Shown here in pieces: positions 1-7,792 of a DNA stretch of 40,804 bases. The stretch lies in assembly GCF_005889745.1 (NCBI RefSeq), contig NZ_VCKZ01000023.1:1-40804 (forward strand). The letters are read 5' to 3'. The stretch comes from Actinomadura geliboluensis (lineage in GTDB: Bacteria > Actinomycetota > Actinomycetes > Streptosporangiales > Streptosporangiaceae). Within the stretch, counting starts at the first letter, position 1; every line of letters begins with the position of its first letter. Below the pieces are notes generated by a model. That model was not told where the DNA came from, did no database searches, and saw nothing but the letters and a program-made list of their open reading frames with translations. The position numbers were made by a program, and so were the translations under genes.

Positions 1-127
1 TCACGATGTCGGCGATCCGCATGATCACGCTGTCCACGATGCCGCCGAACAGCCCGGCGACCGAGCCGAACAGCGTGCCGACGAGGACGGCGCCGAGCGC
101 CGCGGCGAGCCCGACCAGCAGCGACAC
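1..127 (-). pseudogene. ABC transporter permease fragment (OppC/DppC-like), truncated at both ends
   Basis: Read on the reverse strand from about 127 to 1, this stretch is open and encodes a hydrophobic segment beginning [17 protein letters not shown] and continuing with a glycine-rich loop and [12 protein letters not shown]. That pattern is typical of the start of the membrane domain of dipeptide/oligopeptide ABC permeases of the DppC/OppC type. In that family about 90-100 residues precede this point, but here the DNA beyond 127 belongs to an oppositely oriented DoxX gene, so the N-terminus is absent. The downstream part is cut by the window edge. It is either a gene remnant at a rearrangement breakpoint or half of an assembly chimera. 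The family call rests on one short segment. Confidence 0.55.
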
Positions 128-130
128 GAC

Positions 131-583
131 AAAGCCACCGCCATCCTGGCCCTGCCCGACGCCGGCCTGCTCCTCGGCAGGCTGGCGGTCGGCGTCGTCT
201 TCGTCGCGCACGGCTGGCAGAAGCTCACCGACGAGGGCCACGCCGCCGTCGCCCGCTCGTTCGACCACCTCGGCATCCCGCTGCCGGGGCTCGCCGCCGT
301 CTACGGCACCTGGGTCGAGCTGCTCGGCGGCATCGCGCTCATCGCCGGCGTCCTGGTGCCGCTCGCCGGCGTGCTGATCGCCCTCGACATGGCCGGGGCC
401 TTCTGGTACGTCCACATGGACAAGGGCCTGTTCAGCCAGGAGGGCGGCTACGAGTACGTGCTCGTGCTCGGCGTCGTCTGCCTGCTGTTCGCGTTCACGG
501 GCGCGGGCCGCTTCTCCGTCGACTCCCTGCTCTGGGGCCGCCGCCGCGACGCCGCGCCCGATCGGCAGTCCGTCCCCGCCTGA
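131..583 (+). CDS. DoxX family membrane protein, lacking a recognisable start codon
   Basis: The frame is open from the window edge to a TGA at 581-583. From about 131 it reads as a DoxX-type small membrane protein: [20 protein letters not shown], then [21 protein letters not shown] and a further hydrophobic segment near the end, about four membrane helices in all. DoxX proteins sit in the cytoplasmic membrane and are linked to redox or thiol stress, but the role here is unknown. No ATG, GTG or TTG lies in frame before the first helix; the upstream bases encode an ABC permease on the other strand. The true start was therefore lost at the junction near 128-131. The start given is simply where DoxX-like sequence begins. 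A perfect hairpin terminator follows at 593-645. Confidence 0.7.
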   Translation, partial: KATAILALPDAGLLLGRLAVGVVFVAHGWQKLTDEGHAAVARSFDHLGIPLPGLAAVYGTWVELLGGIALIAGVLVPLAGVLIALDMAGAFWYVHMDKGLFSQEGGYEYVLVLGVVCLLFAFTGAGRFSVDSLLWGRRRDAAPDRQSVPA

Positions 584-592
584 GCACCCGCC

Positions 593-645
593 CGGCGGCC
601 GGGCCGGGCCGGACGGCCCGCCCCGGGGGCCCGGCCCGGCCGCCG
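593..645 (+). terminator. GC-rich hairpin after the DoxX gene
   Basis: A perfect 18-bp inverted repeat (arms 593-610 and 628-645, 17-nt loop) begins 10 bases after the DoxX stop codon. There is no U-tract, as is common for actinomycete terminators. The position fits transcription termination of the DoxX gene. Confidence 0.7.
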
Positions 646-882
646 ATGTGATCTGGATAACTTTTTCGTTCGCGCCCCGGGTGCCGTGACCGCCGCGTCA
701 GGACGGGTCACCTGCCCGGAAAGCAATATGGCCCGCTCCAATCCCCCGGCTGAGTGCTCCCGGCCCCCTGACATCCGCCTTTTCCGCCGCCTGCTCCTTA
801 GCGTCGAAGTGACAAGATGTTCCTGATGACCGTTTTTGGGCATGAGTGATCGCTGAGGGTTTCCTGGAGAGGCGGGTCGCAG

Positions 883-2313
883 GTGTCGCGCGGTAGTGAG
901 TTCGTTGTGGTGGCAAATCGGCTTCCGGTCGACCGGATCGTCGGGGCGGACGGAGCCCCCCGCTGGAGGCGCAGCCCCGGCGGGCTGGTGAGCGCCATCG
1001 CCCCGGTCATGCGCCGGCGGAAGGGCACCTGGATCGGCTGGACCGGCGCGCCGGACGAGGAGCTGGAGCCGTTCGAGGAGGACGGCATGTCGCTGCACCC
1101 CATCGCGCAGTCCGCCCGCGAGGTCGAGCTCTACTACGAGGGCTTCTCCAACGCGACGCTCTGGCCGCTCTACCACGACGTCGTCGCCCCGCCCGTGTAC
1201 GACCGCGCGATGTGGGACGCCTACGTCGGCGTGAACCGGCGGTTCGCGGAGGCGGCGGCGAAGGTCGCGGCCAAGGAAGCGATCGTCTGGGTGCAGGACT
1301 ACCAGCTCCAGCTCGTCCCGTCGATGCTGCGCGAGCTGCGCCCCGACCTGCGCATCGGGTTCTTCCTGCACATCCCGTTCCCGCCGGTCGAGCTGTTCTG
1401 GCAGCTGCCGTGGCGGCGGCGGATCCTGGAGGGCCTGCTCGGCGCCGACCTGGTCGGCTTCCAGCTCCCGGGCGCGGCGGCCAACTTCGTGCGGCTGTGC
1501 CGCCGGCTGCTGGACGCCCGCTACGTCAAGCAGGACGTCTTCTGGGACGACCGCGTCGTGCGCGCCCGCGCGTTCCCCATCTCCGTGGACGTGGGCGAGC
1601 TGAACGACCTGGTGGCGCGCCAGGACGTCCAGGAGCGGGCGCAGGAGATCCGGGCCGACCTCGGCGACGCCACCGTGCTGCTCGGCGTCGACCGGCTCGA
1701 CTACACCAAGGGCATCACGCAGCGGCTGCAGGCGTTCGGGGAGCTGTTCGAGGACGGCCACCTCAAGCCGGGCCAGGCGGTGTTCGTGCAGATCGCCACG
1801 CCGAGCCGGGAGCGCGTCGAGCAGTACCAGCTGCTCCGCGAGGAGATCGAGCAGCAGGTCGGCCGGATCAACGGCGAGTACGGCGAGATCGGGTTTCCGG
1901 TCATCCACTATCTGCACAGTTCGTATGACCGCGCCGAGCTGACCGCGCTCTACCTGGCGGCGGACGTGATGGTGGTCACCCCGCTGCGGGACGGCATGAA
2001 CCTGGTTGCCAAGGAGTACGTCGCCTGCCGCAAGGACCTGCGCGGCGCGCTCGTGCTGAGCGAGTTCACCGGCGCCGCCGCCGAGCTGCGGCGCGGCGGG
2101 TTCATGGTGAACCCCTACGACATCGACGGGCTCAAGGGCACGCTGCGCGACGCGCTGAACGCCGAGCCCGCCGAGCAGGCGCGGCGGATGCGCTCGATGC
2201 GCCGCCGCGTCATCGAGCACGACGTGGACCGCTGGGCCCAGTCGTTCCTCAGCGAGCTGGAGAGTCCGGAGCGGTCGCGGGCCGAGCCGGCTCCGGTGAT
2301 GCTGGAGGGCTGA
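883..2313 (+). CDS. otsA: Alpha,alpha-trehalose-phosphate synthase (UDP-forming)
   Basis: This 476-residue GT20 glycosyltransferase joins UDP-glucose (or GDP-glucose) and glucose 6-phosphate to make trehalose 6-phosphate in the cytoplasm. Family hallmarks are present: the N-terminal VVVANRLPV strand-loop (about 8-16), [19 protein letters not shown] (about 135-146), HIPFPP (163-168), the nucleotide-binding [10 protein letters not shown] (268-277) and [14 protein letters not shown] (368-381). Length is normal for a bacterial OtsA without a fused phosphatase. The GTG start is preceded by a GGAGAGG ribosome-binding site at about 865-871. No otsB phosphatase lies in the window, so trehalose release must be encoded elsewhere. 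The 3' end overlaps the convergent ATPase gene by 65 bp. Trehalose is an osmoprotectant and spore reserve in actinomycetes. Confidence 0.96.
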   Translation: MSRGSEFVVVANRLPVDRIVGADGAPRWRRSPGGLVSAIAPVMRRRKGTWIGWTGAPDEELEPFEEDGMSLHPIAQSAREVELYYEGFSNATLWPLYHDVVAPPVYDRAMWDAYVGVNRRFAEAAAKVAAKEAIVWVQDYQLQLVPSMLRELRPDLRIGFFLHIPFPPVELFWQLPWRRRILEGLLGADLVGFQLPGAAANFVRLCRRLLDARYVKQDVFWDDRVVRARAFPISVDVGELNDLVARQDVQERAQEIRADLGDATVLLGVDRLDYTKGITQRLQAFGELFEDGHLKPGQAVFVQIATPSRERVEQYQLLREEIEQQVGRINGEYGEIGFPVIHYLHSSYDRAELTALYLAADVMVVTPLRDGMNLVAKEYVACRKDLRGALVLSEFTGAAAELRRGGFMVNPYDIDGLKGTLRDALNAEPAEQARRMRSMRRRVIEHDVDRWAQSFLSELESPERSRAEPAPVMLEG

Positions 2314-2920
2314 CCCGCAGGTCGAAGGCCGCCCAGACGGCCTTCCCGCCGGTGGCGAGCCGCGCCCAGCCCCAGGCGTCGCTGATCGCGCCGACGACCA
2401 CGAGGCCGCGGCCGCCCTCGGTGAACCGGTCGGGCTCGCCCGGCACCGGCTCGGGCACGCGGCCCGACGGGTCGGTCACCGAGACGACGAGCCGCCGCGG
2501 GTGCCCGACCAGCACCAGCTGGATCGGGCACAGCGGCAGCGGCTGGGGGAGGCCCTCCAGCCCGTGCCGCAGCGCGTTCGTCACCAGTTCCGACACCGCG
2601 ACGACGACGTCTCCGGCGTCCCCGCCGAGGCCCCAGTCGTCCAGCGTGGCCTGCGTGAACTCGCGCGCCGCCCGGGGCGCGGTGATCTCCGCGGGCAGCA
2701 CCCGCCGCGCGGTGCGCGGGGTGCCGGCGTGCGGGGCGGGCCAGAGCCCGGCCAGGCCCGGCACGGCGGCCGGGACGCTCGGGCGGGGGTTCGCCGGGAT
2801 GTTCGGCGCGGGCGGCGCCGCGTCCGGCCAGTGCGCGTGCACGGCGGCGCGCCGCGACCGGCCGCCTCCCATGGCGGCGGGGGCCGCGACTTCGTCTGCC
2901 TGGTCAACGGTCATGGTCAA
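2249..2920 (-). CDS. Anti-sigma-type ATP-binding protein (HATPase_c_2 family)
   Basis: A 223-residue protein: the first ~75 residues are Pro/Ala-rich and probably disordered, and the rest is a compact GHKL ATPase fold. The N-box [13 protein letters not shown] (about residues 107-119), the VSVTDPSG strand and the [17 protein letters not shown] lid are all visible. Relatives are RsbW/SpoIIAB-like kinases that bind sigma factors or anti-anti-sigma factors; in actinomycetes many lie beside XRE-HTH and DUF397 genes. ATG start, with GAGG about 7 bases upstream. It diverges from the DUF397 gene at 3107 across a repeat-rich intergenic region. The stop lies 65 bp inside the end of otsA on the other strand. 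The target is unknown. Confidence 0.85.
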   Translation of the reverse strand: MTMTVDQADEVAAPAAMGGGRSRRAAVHAHWPDAAPPAPNIPANPRPSVPAAVPGLAGLWPAPHAGTPRTARRVLPAEITAPRAAREFTQATLDDWGLGGDAGDVVVAVSELVTNALRHGLEGLPQPLPLCPIQLVLVGHPRRLVVSVTDPSGRVPEPVPGEPDRFTEGGRGLVVVGAISDAWGWARLATGGKAVWAAFDLRVSPPASPEPARPATAPDSPAR

Positions 2921-2984
2921 ACCTCAGAGGCGTGCGGAGTGGTCACCGGTGAGCGTTCGCTATCTTGCTCCCCAAGCCGTGCAG

Positions 2985-3036
2985 ATGCAAGACCGTCTGC
3001 ATGAACGAATGCAAGAACGAATGCACGTGCATCTCG
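2985..3036. promoter_or_regulatory. Repeat-rich divergent promoter region with TGCA motifs
   Basis: Between the ATPase gene and the DUF397 gene lie repeated ATGCA/TGCAT elements: an imperfect inverted repeat at 2985-3002, then GAACGAATGCA twice in tandem (about 3003-3025), then a perfect 12-bp palindrome ATGCACGTGCAT at 3021-3032. The region is less GC-rich than its surroundings. Position and symmetry suggest binding sites for a regulator of one or both genes. The regulator is not identified; WhiJ-like XRE proteins are the usual partners of such loci. Confidence 0.5.
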
Positions 3037-3106
3037 TACCATTGTGTGGGGTGGGGCGAGATCGCGGCCTCCCGTGTGGAGGCTGAGACGCCTAGAGGGG
3101 GCAGAC

Positions 3107-3337
3107 ATGGACGGCCACCACATGCCGGACGTCCGGCGGACCGGGCTCGTCTGGCAGAAGAGCCGCCGGAGCAACCCGTCCGGGAACTGCGTCGAGATGG
3201 CCGAACTCCCCAGCGGGGAGATCGCCGTGCGCAACTCCCGGGACCCGGAGGGAGCGATCCTCGTCTACACGCGCGAGGAGGTGGAGGCGTTCGTGGGCGG
3301 GGCCAAGGACGGCGACTTCGACCACATGCTCGTCTGA
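3107..3337 (+). CDS. DUF397 domain protein
   Basis: A 76-residue protein with the DUF397 signature: WQKSRRSNPSGNCVEMAEL near the N-terminus, VAVRNSRDPEG-type sequence in the middle, and a C-terminal YTREEVEAFVGGAKDGDFD segment. DUF397 proteins are almost always partners of XRE-family HTH regulators such as WhiJ in development-linked loci. Here no HTH gene is present on either side, so this copy is orphaned next to the divergent anti-sigma-type ATPase. The ATG at 3107 was chosen because it is preceded by AGAGGGGGC and gives the standard family N-terminus; an in-frame GTG-type start upstream at 3044 would add atypical sequence. Confidence 0.88.
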   Translation: MDGHHMPDVRRTGLVWQKSRRSNPSGNCVEMAELPSGEIAVRNSRDPEGAILVYTREEVEAFVGGAKDGDFDHMLV

Positions 3338-3393
3338 CGCCCGATAAACCGAACGGCATTCCAATCGGCGGTCCGGCCCGGTAGGTTGCGGCC

Positions 3394-4929
3394 ATGCACC
3401 TGGGGCAGATCGCCGCTCAGACGCCCGACAAGCCCGCCGTGATCATGGCGGGCTCCGGGCGGGTCGTCACCTTCCGGGAACTGAACGAGGAGTCCAACCG
3501 GCTCGCGCAGCTGCTCCGCGCGGAGGGGCTGCGCCCGGGGGACCACATCGCGTTCATGCTGGAGAACCATCCGCTCTACCTGGCCATCGCCTGGGCCGCC
3601 CAGCGGTCGGGCCTCTACTACACCCCCATCAGCTCGCGGCTCCAGGACGAGGAGCTCGCCTACATCGTGGGCAACTGCGAGGCCAAGGTCTTCATCGCCG
3701 GCGCGTCGATGGAGGCGGCCGCGCGATCCGCGCCGGACGTGCCGCTGTGCCTCATGCTCGGCGGCACGGCCCCCGGCTACGAGTCGTACGAGGAGCGCGT
3801 CGCCCGGTACCCGTCCACCCCGATCGAGGACGAGTGCGAGGGCATGGACATGCTCTACTCGTCGGGCACCACGGGCCGCCCCAAGGGCGTGAAGCCGCCG
3901 CTGTCCAAGGCGCCCATGGGCGAGGCCGGGCCGCTCTACATGCTGATCTCGCACCTGTTCGCGGCCGGCGGCGACTCGGTGTACCTGTCCCCGGCGCCGC
4001 TCTACCACGCCGCGCCGCTGCGCTACTCGCTCGTCTTCCACCGGCTCGGCGCCACCGTCGTCGTGATGGAGAAGTTCGACCCCGAGCAGGCGCTCGCCGC
4101 AATCGAGAAGTACCGCGTCACGCACAGCCAGTGGGTGCCGACCATGTTCATCCGGATGCTGAAGCTCCCGGACGAGACCCGCGCCCGCTACGACCTCTCC
4201 TCGCTGGCCTACGCCGTGCACGCGGCAGCGCCCTGCCCCGTCCCCGCCAAGGAGCGGATGATCGAGTGGTGGGGCCCGATCCTGCACGAGTACTACGCGG
4301 GCACCGAGGGCAACTGCTTCGTCTACACCAACTCCGAGGACTGGCTCGCCCACAAGGGCTCCGTCGGGCGTCCCATCCTGGGCGAGGTCCACGTGTGCGA
4401 CGAGGAGGGCGACGAACTGCCGCCGGGCGAGTCCGGCACGCTCTACTTCGGCAACGGGCCCACGTTCGAGTACCACGGCGACGAGGAGAAGACCGCCGCC
4501 ACCCGCGACCCGAAGGGCCGCGGCTGGACCACCCTCGGCGACGTCGGCTACGTGGACGAGGACGGCTTCCTCTACCTCACCGACCGTCGCGCCTACATGA
4601 TCATCAGCGGCGGGGTGAACATCTACCCGCAGGAGGCCGAGAACGTCCTCGCGGTGCACCCCAAGGTCGCCGACGTCGCGGTGTTCGGCGTCCCCGACGC
4701 CGAGATGGGGGAGGCGGTGAAGGCCGTCGTCCAGCCCCTGTCGATGGACGAGGCCGGCCCCGAGTTGGAGGCCGAGCTGATCGCCTATTGCCGCGACCAC
4801 CTCGCCCACTACAAGTGCCCGCGGTCGGTCGACTTCCGGCCCGAACTGCCCCGGCACCCGACCGGCAAGCTCTACAAGCGGCTGCTGAAGGACGAGTACT
4901 GGGCCGACAGGCGGTCTGCGACGGCCTGA
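3394..4929 (+). CDS. Acyl-CoA ligase (AMP-binding, FadD-like)
   Basis: This 511-residue ANL-superfamily enzyme should activate a carboxylic acid through an acyl-AMP intermediate and transfer it to CoA. Visible motifs are the phosphate loop YSSGTTGRPKG (155-165), the adenine-binding EYYAGTEGN, the TLGDVGYVDEDGFLYLTDR hinge region with its Asp, the GGVNIYPQEAE motif, and the C-terminal lysine motif HPTGKLYKR. Length is normal. The substrate cannot be read from the sequence; fatty or aromatic acids are possible. It closely resembles the second ligase in the window (29625-31175), sharing WWGP-L-EYY-TE and LPR-P-GKL. The ATG start has only a weak ribosome-binding site. It is 56 bp downstream of the DUF397 gene, and a hairpin follows at 4950-4984. 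Confidence 0.92.
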   Translation: MHLGQIAAQTPDKPAVIMAGSGRVVTFRELNEESNRLAQLLRAEGLRPGDHIAFMLENHPLYLAIAWAAQRSGLYYTPISSRLQDEELAYIVGNCEAKVFIAGASMEAAARSAPDVPLCLMLGGTAPGYESYEERVARYPSTPIEDECEGMDMLYSSGTTGRPKGVKPPLSKAPMGEAGPLYMLISHLFAAGGDSVYLSPAPLYHAAPLRYSLVFHRLGATVVVMEKFDPEQALAAIEKYRVTHSQWVPTMFIRMLKLPDETRARYDLSSLAYAVHAAAPCPVPAKERMIEWWGPILHEYYAGTEGNCFVYTNSEDWLAHKGSVGRPILGEVHVCDEEGDELPPGESGTLYFGNGPTFEYHGDEEKTAATRDPKGRGWTTLGDVGYVDEDGFLYLTDRRAYMIISGGVNIYPQEAENVLAVHPKVADVAVFGVPDAEMGEAVKAVVQPLSMDEAGPELEAELIAYCRDHLAHYKCPRSVDFRPELPRHPTGKLYKRLLKDEYWADRRSATA

Positions 4930-4949
4930 GAGGGCCCTGAAAAGGCGAA

Positions 4950-4984
4950 ACCCCGGCCGGGCCCACTCGGGGTCCGGCCGGGGT
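4950..4984. terminator. Bidirectional hairpin between convergent ligase and efflux genes
   Basis: A perfect 11-bp inverted repeat (arms 4950-4960 and 4974-4984, 13-nt loop) lies between the stops of the acyl-CoA ligase (4929) and the reverse-strand MFS gene (5006). An A-rich run precedes it on the + strand, which becomes a U-rich tail for reverse-strand transcripts. It probably terminates both genes. Confidence 0.75.
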
Positions 4985-5005
4985 CTGGAACGCGCCAGGG
5001 ACGTT

Positions 5006-6592
5006 CTAGTGCATCGGCATCGGCGCGTCGACCGCCGGGGTCTCCGGCTTCTTGCGCGGCAGCAGCAGCGCCGGCAGGAACGCCAGGGCGATCAGGCCGA
5101 CCGCGTACCAGTAGGTGTGCTGGAACGCGTCCGCCATCGGCCCGGCGATCTTCTCCATGATCGCCGGGGGCACCTTCTCGGTGCTGCCGATCTCGCCGCC
5201 GGCCCCGCCGCCGAGCTTGGCGGTGAGCTGGTTCGCCAGCAGGACCGACATCAGCGCGGTGCCGATGGAGGCCGACACCTGCTGGATGATGTTCAGCATC
5301 GTGCTGGCCCGCGGGACCTCGTCGTGGCCGAGGGTCTGGATGGCCGCGGCCATCGTCGGCATCATGGTCAGGCCCATGCCGAGACCCATCACGAACAGCA
5401 CCGTGCCGAGCACCCAGTAGGACGTGTCGCCCTCCAGCACCGCCGCGAAGCCGGCGACCGACAGCACCACCACGACCAGGCCGCCGAGCACGACCCGCCC
5501 GGGGCCGATCCGGTCGGTGAGCTTGCCGCCGATCGGCATCGTGACCATCGCGCCGAACCCCTGCGGGGCCAGCAGCAGGCCGGCCGCCATCGCGCCCTCG
5601 CCGCGCACGACCTGGTAGTACAGCGGCAGCAGCAGCATCGCGCCCATGAACGCGGTCACGAACATCACCATCGTGCCGGAGGCCGCCGCCACCGACCGGC
5701 GCTTCAGCAGCCGCAGGTCGATCAGGGGGCTCGCGGCCGTCAGCGCACGGAACACGAACGCGATCACCAGTACCGCGCCGGCGACCGTGAACACCGCCGG
5801 CTCGGTCTGCAGGAAGTCCTTCTCCTCGGCGCCGCGCGCGATGCCGTAGATCAGGGCCGCCAGACCGGGCGACAGCAGGAGCAGCCCGAGCAGGTCGAGC
5901 CGCTCGGCCGGCTTCGGCTCGTCCCGCTTGAGGATCTTCGCGGCCAGCACCAGCGAGATGATCCCGATCGGCAGGTTGATGAAGAAGATCCAGCGCCACG
6001 ACACGTCGTCGACGAGGTAGCCGCCGATGATCGGGCCGAGGATCGGGCCGAGCAGCATCGGCACGCCGACGATGCTCATCACCTGGCCGACCCGCTGCGG
6101 GCCGGCCGCCTGGGTCATGATCGTCATACCGGCCGGCATGATCATGCCGCCGCCGAGGCCCTGCAGCACCCGGAAGAGGATCAGGGACTCCGCCGACCAG
6201 GCCAGGCCGGCGAGCGTCGAGCCGATCACGAACAGCAGGATCGACACCATGTACAGGCGCTTGGTGCCGAACCTCGCACACGCCCACCCGGTGACCGGGA
6301 TCACCGTGGCCAGTGCCAATGTGTAGCCAGTCGCCACCCACTGGATCGTCGCCAGCGAGGTGTTGAACTCCTTGGCCAGGTCGTTGATGGCCACGTTGAC
6401 GACGGTCACGTCCAGGATGGACATGATCGCGCCGAGGACGACGACCCCGGCCACGGCCAGCACGCCGCGGTCGAGACCGCCGCCGGCGTCGGGTTGCTTC
6501 AGTGGGCCATCCGCCGTCGCTTGAGACGCGGGAGCGGTCAACTCTCTTCCAATCGTCGGGGCCCGCACGCGGGCACGCAGGACCGTGGGCAC
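5006..6592 (-). CDS. DHA2-family MFS drug efflux transporter (EmrB/QacA type, 14 TM)
   Basis: A 528-residue membrane protein with the drug:H+ antiporter-2 layout of about 14 helices. Signatures include LDVTVVNVAI in TM1 (60-69), GWACARFGTKRLYM (motif A), FRVLQGLGGGMIMPAG, LLGPILGPIIGGYLVDDVSW and WRWIFFINLPIG. It should export hydrophobic or cationic compounds using the proton gradient. The start is uncertain. The GTG at 6592 gives a 40-residue polar leader and has a poor ribosome-binding site; a downstream in-frame TTG and later codons are also possible. Upstream lies a 21-bp palindrome at 6638-6658 that could be its operator. No regulator gene is adjacent. It converges on the acyl-CoA ligase. 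Confidence 0.92.
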   Translation of the reverse strand: MPTVLRARVRAPTIGRELTAPASQATADGPLKQPDAGGGLDRGVLAVAGVVVLGAIMSILDVTVVNVAINDLAKEFNTSLATIQWVATGYTLALATVIPVTGWACARFGTKRLYMVSILLFVIGSTLAGLAWSAESLILFRVLQGLGGGMIMPAGMTIMTQAAGPQRVGQVMSIVGVPMLLGPILGPIIGGYLVDDVSWRWIFFINLPIGIISLVLAAKILKRDEPKPAERLDLLGLLLLSPGLAALIYGIARGAEEKDFLQTEPAVFTVAGAVLVIAFVFRALTAASPLIDLRLLKRRSVAAASGTMVMFVTAFMGAMLLLPLYYQVVRGEGAMAAGLLLAPQGFGAMVTMPIGGKLTDRIGPGRVVLGGLVVVVLSVAGFAAVLEGDTSYWVLGTVLFVMGLGMGLTMMPTMAAAIQTLGHDEVPRASTMLNIIQQVSASIGTALMSVLLANQLTAKLGGGAGGEIGSTEKVPPAIMEKIAGPMADAFQHTYWYAVGLIALAFLPALLLPRKKPETPAVDAPMPMH

Positions 6593-6637
6593 GTTTCAGG
6601 GGGTAGGTCGCAAAAATACTGCAGCGACTGACACTTT

Positions 6638-6658
6638 CGCGAACCGTTAAACTTCGCG
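6638..6658. promoter_or_regulatory. 21-bp palindrome upstream of the MFS gene
   Basis: CGCGAA (6638-6643) and TTCGCG (6653-6658) flank an AT-rich 9-bp centre, about 46 bp upstream of the GTG start of the reverse-strand efflux gene. Efflux genes of this class are commonly repressed by a TetR or MarR protein binding such a site. The regulator would have to be encoded elsewhere. Confidence 0.4.
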
Positions 6659-6720
6659 CGCTCCGGGAGTATTCCAGCGGGGTCCGACGAATCGGCCCTG
6701 CTCTCCGGCCTCCAGCCTGA

Positions 6721-6742
6721 GACCTCGACCACAGTCGAGGTC
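6721..6742. terminator. Stem-loop downstream of the NACHT-APH operon
   Basis: GACCTCGAC (6721-6729) and GTCGAGGTC (6734-6742) form a perfect 9-bp stem with a CACA loop. It lies about 200 bp past the stop of the APH-like gene on the reverse strand, so it could be its terminator. It could equally be an operator. Confidence 0.35.
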
Positions 6743-6940
6743 AACGAGGTGTGACGCACACGACACCGGACTCCTCCCTTCGCGCTCCCTCAATGGACCG
6801 GCGCCGCGCCGAGAACTCATCGCCACCAACCGGACAACTCGCGCCGCTCTCGCCGCCATGCCGCCTCACCTGCATCGGTGCACGGGAAGTAGTCGCGCGA
6901 TCACGGCAATCCGCCCCGCTTTTCGGGACGCGGACTGGGC

Positions 6941-7792
6941 TCAGCGGTAACCGGTCAGGCCGTCCGCGAGTTCCTCCGCGTCGCCGTCGCGGACGGCGTA
7001 GAGGGCTTGCTGCAGGGCGAACGTGCCGCGGATCGCAGCGATGCGGGCGAGGAGTTCACGGTGCGACCCCGCGCTGAGGGCGAGCATGCGTTTCAGCAGC
7101 TCAGGGCCGTAACTGGCGCTGATGGCGGCGAGGTCTTCGGCCGGGTCGCCGAGGGCGACGTCGTCCCAGTCGAGCACTCCGGAGAGGCGCGGCAGGCCGT
7201 CCGCCCACTCCCACAGGACGTTCTCGGCTCCGAGGTCGCCATGGACCACTGCGTGCGTGACATGAGGGAGGCCGTCGAGTGCCGCGAGTTCCCGCTCGGC
7301 GCGCAGGCGCCCGCTGGCGGACATGAGCTGGAACAACTCCGTGCGCACGTCGTCCGCGAACCGCCGCCAGTGGTCTTCCGGCGCCTGGGGGATGACCGCT
7401 CGTACCGTCTCGTCGGCGCCGGCACGGGCGAGACCGGACAGCAGCGCGGCGTACTGCGCCGCCACGGAGTCGATCACGTGGGCGTCGTTGAGTGCGTCAG
7501 CCTCCAGCGGCTGCCCCGGAATGCGGCTGAGGACCAGGAACGGCGCCTCGCCGGTGCCGGAGGCGCCGCCCTGCGACAGCGGCTCGGGCGTGCGGAAGCC
7601 GAGGTCGAGGCGGGCGAGCGCGTGCAGTACGGCCGCCCGCGTGGGCAACCGGTCGGCGGCCGCCGGGGTGCGGGGCAGGCACACGACGCGGTCCGCGCCC
7701 ATGACCACGATGTGGAACTGGCCTTGGCGTACTTGCAGGTCATCCGGGTCGTCATCGGGCAGCAGACGGTTCAGCAGATCGCGATGATCCAT
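6941..7792 (-). CDS. APH-fold phosphotransferase, translationally coupled to the NACHT protein
   Basis: A 283-residue kinase of the aminoglycoside/choline phosphotransferase superfamily. The catalytic loop HGDLGAENVLW (184-194) and the metal-binding DWDDVALGDPAEDLA (208-222) are intact, so it should be an active small-molecule or protein kinase. The N-lobe QFHIVVMGADRVVCLPR (25-41) matches the family's nucleotide-binding hairpin. Its ATG overlaps the stop of the 1085-residue NACHT gene by one base (TGATG), with no space for another promoter, so the two are almost certainly co-translated. APH proteins can give antibiotic resistance, but coupling to a STAND NTPase suggests a role in that system. 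The substrate is unknown. It is the last gene of the reverse-strand run. Confidence 0.85.
   Translation of the reverse strand: MDHRDLLNRLLPDDDPDDLQVRQGQFHIVVMGADRVVCLPRTPAAADRLPTRAAVLHALARLDLGFRTPEPLSQGGASGTGEAPFLVLSRIPGQPLEADALNDAHVIDSVAAQYAALLSGLARAGADETVRAVIPQAPEDHWRRFADDVRTELFQLMSASGRLRAERELAALDGLPHVTHAVVHGDLGAENVLWEWADGLPRLSGVLDWDDVALGDPAEDLAAISASYGPELLKRMLALSAGSHRELLARIAAIRGTFALQQALYAVRDGDAEELADGLTGYR

Larger units (their letters stand above)
6593..6940. other. 348-bp intergenic region with two inverted repeats, no convincing gene
   Basis: This gap separates the efflux pump start from the stop of the APH-like gene. Short open frames exist but have no protein-like composition. It contains an AT-richer segment with an inverted repeat CGCGAA...TTCGCG at 6638-6658, probably part of the efflux promoter. 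It also contains a stem-loop with perfect 9-bp arms and a 4-nt loop at 6721-6742 that could terminate the upstream reverse-strand operon. Nothing else was seen. Confidence 0.6.

Noticed and set aside
448..2220. Long reverse-strand open frame opposite otsA
   Set aside because: It is antisense to a well-supported gene and its predicted protein is a low-complexity Arg/Val/Leu-rich string, an effect of GC-rich codon use.
6751..7077. Small forward frame in the gap before the APH gene
   Set aside because: Pro/Arg/Ser-rich without structure, overlaps the APH 3' end antisense, and has no ribosome-binding site.
6941..7792. APH-like gene as a plain aminoglycoside resistance gene
   Set aside because: The motifs only show the superfamily, and the TGATG coupling to the NACHT gene argues for a role tied to that protein.
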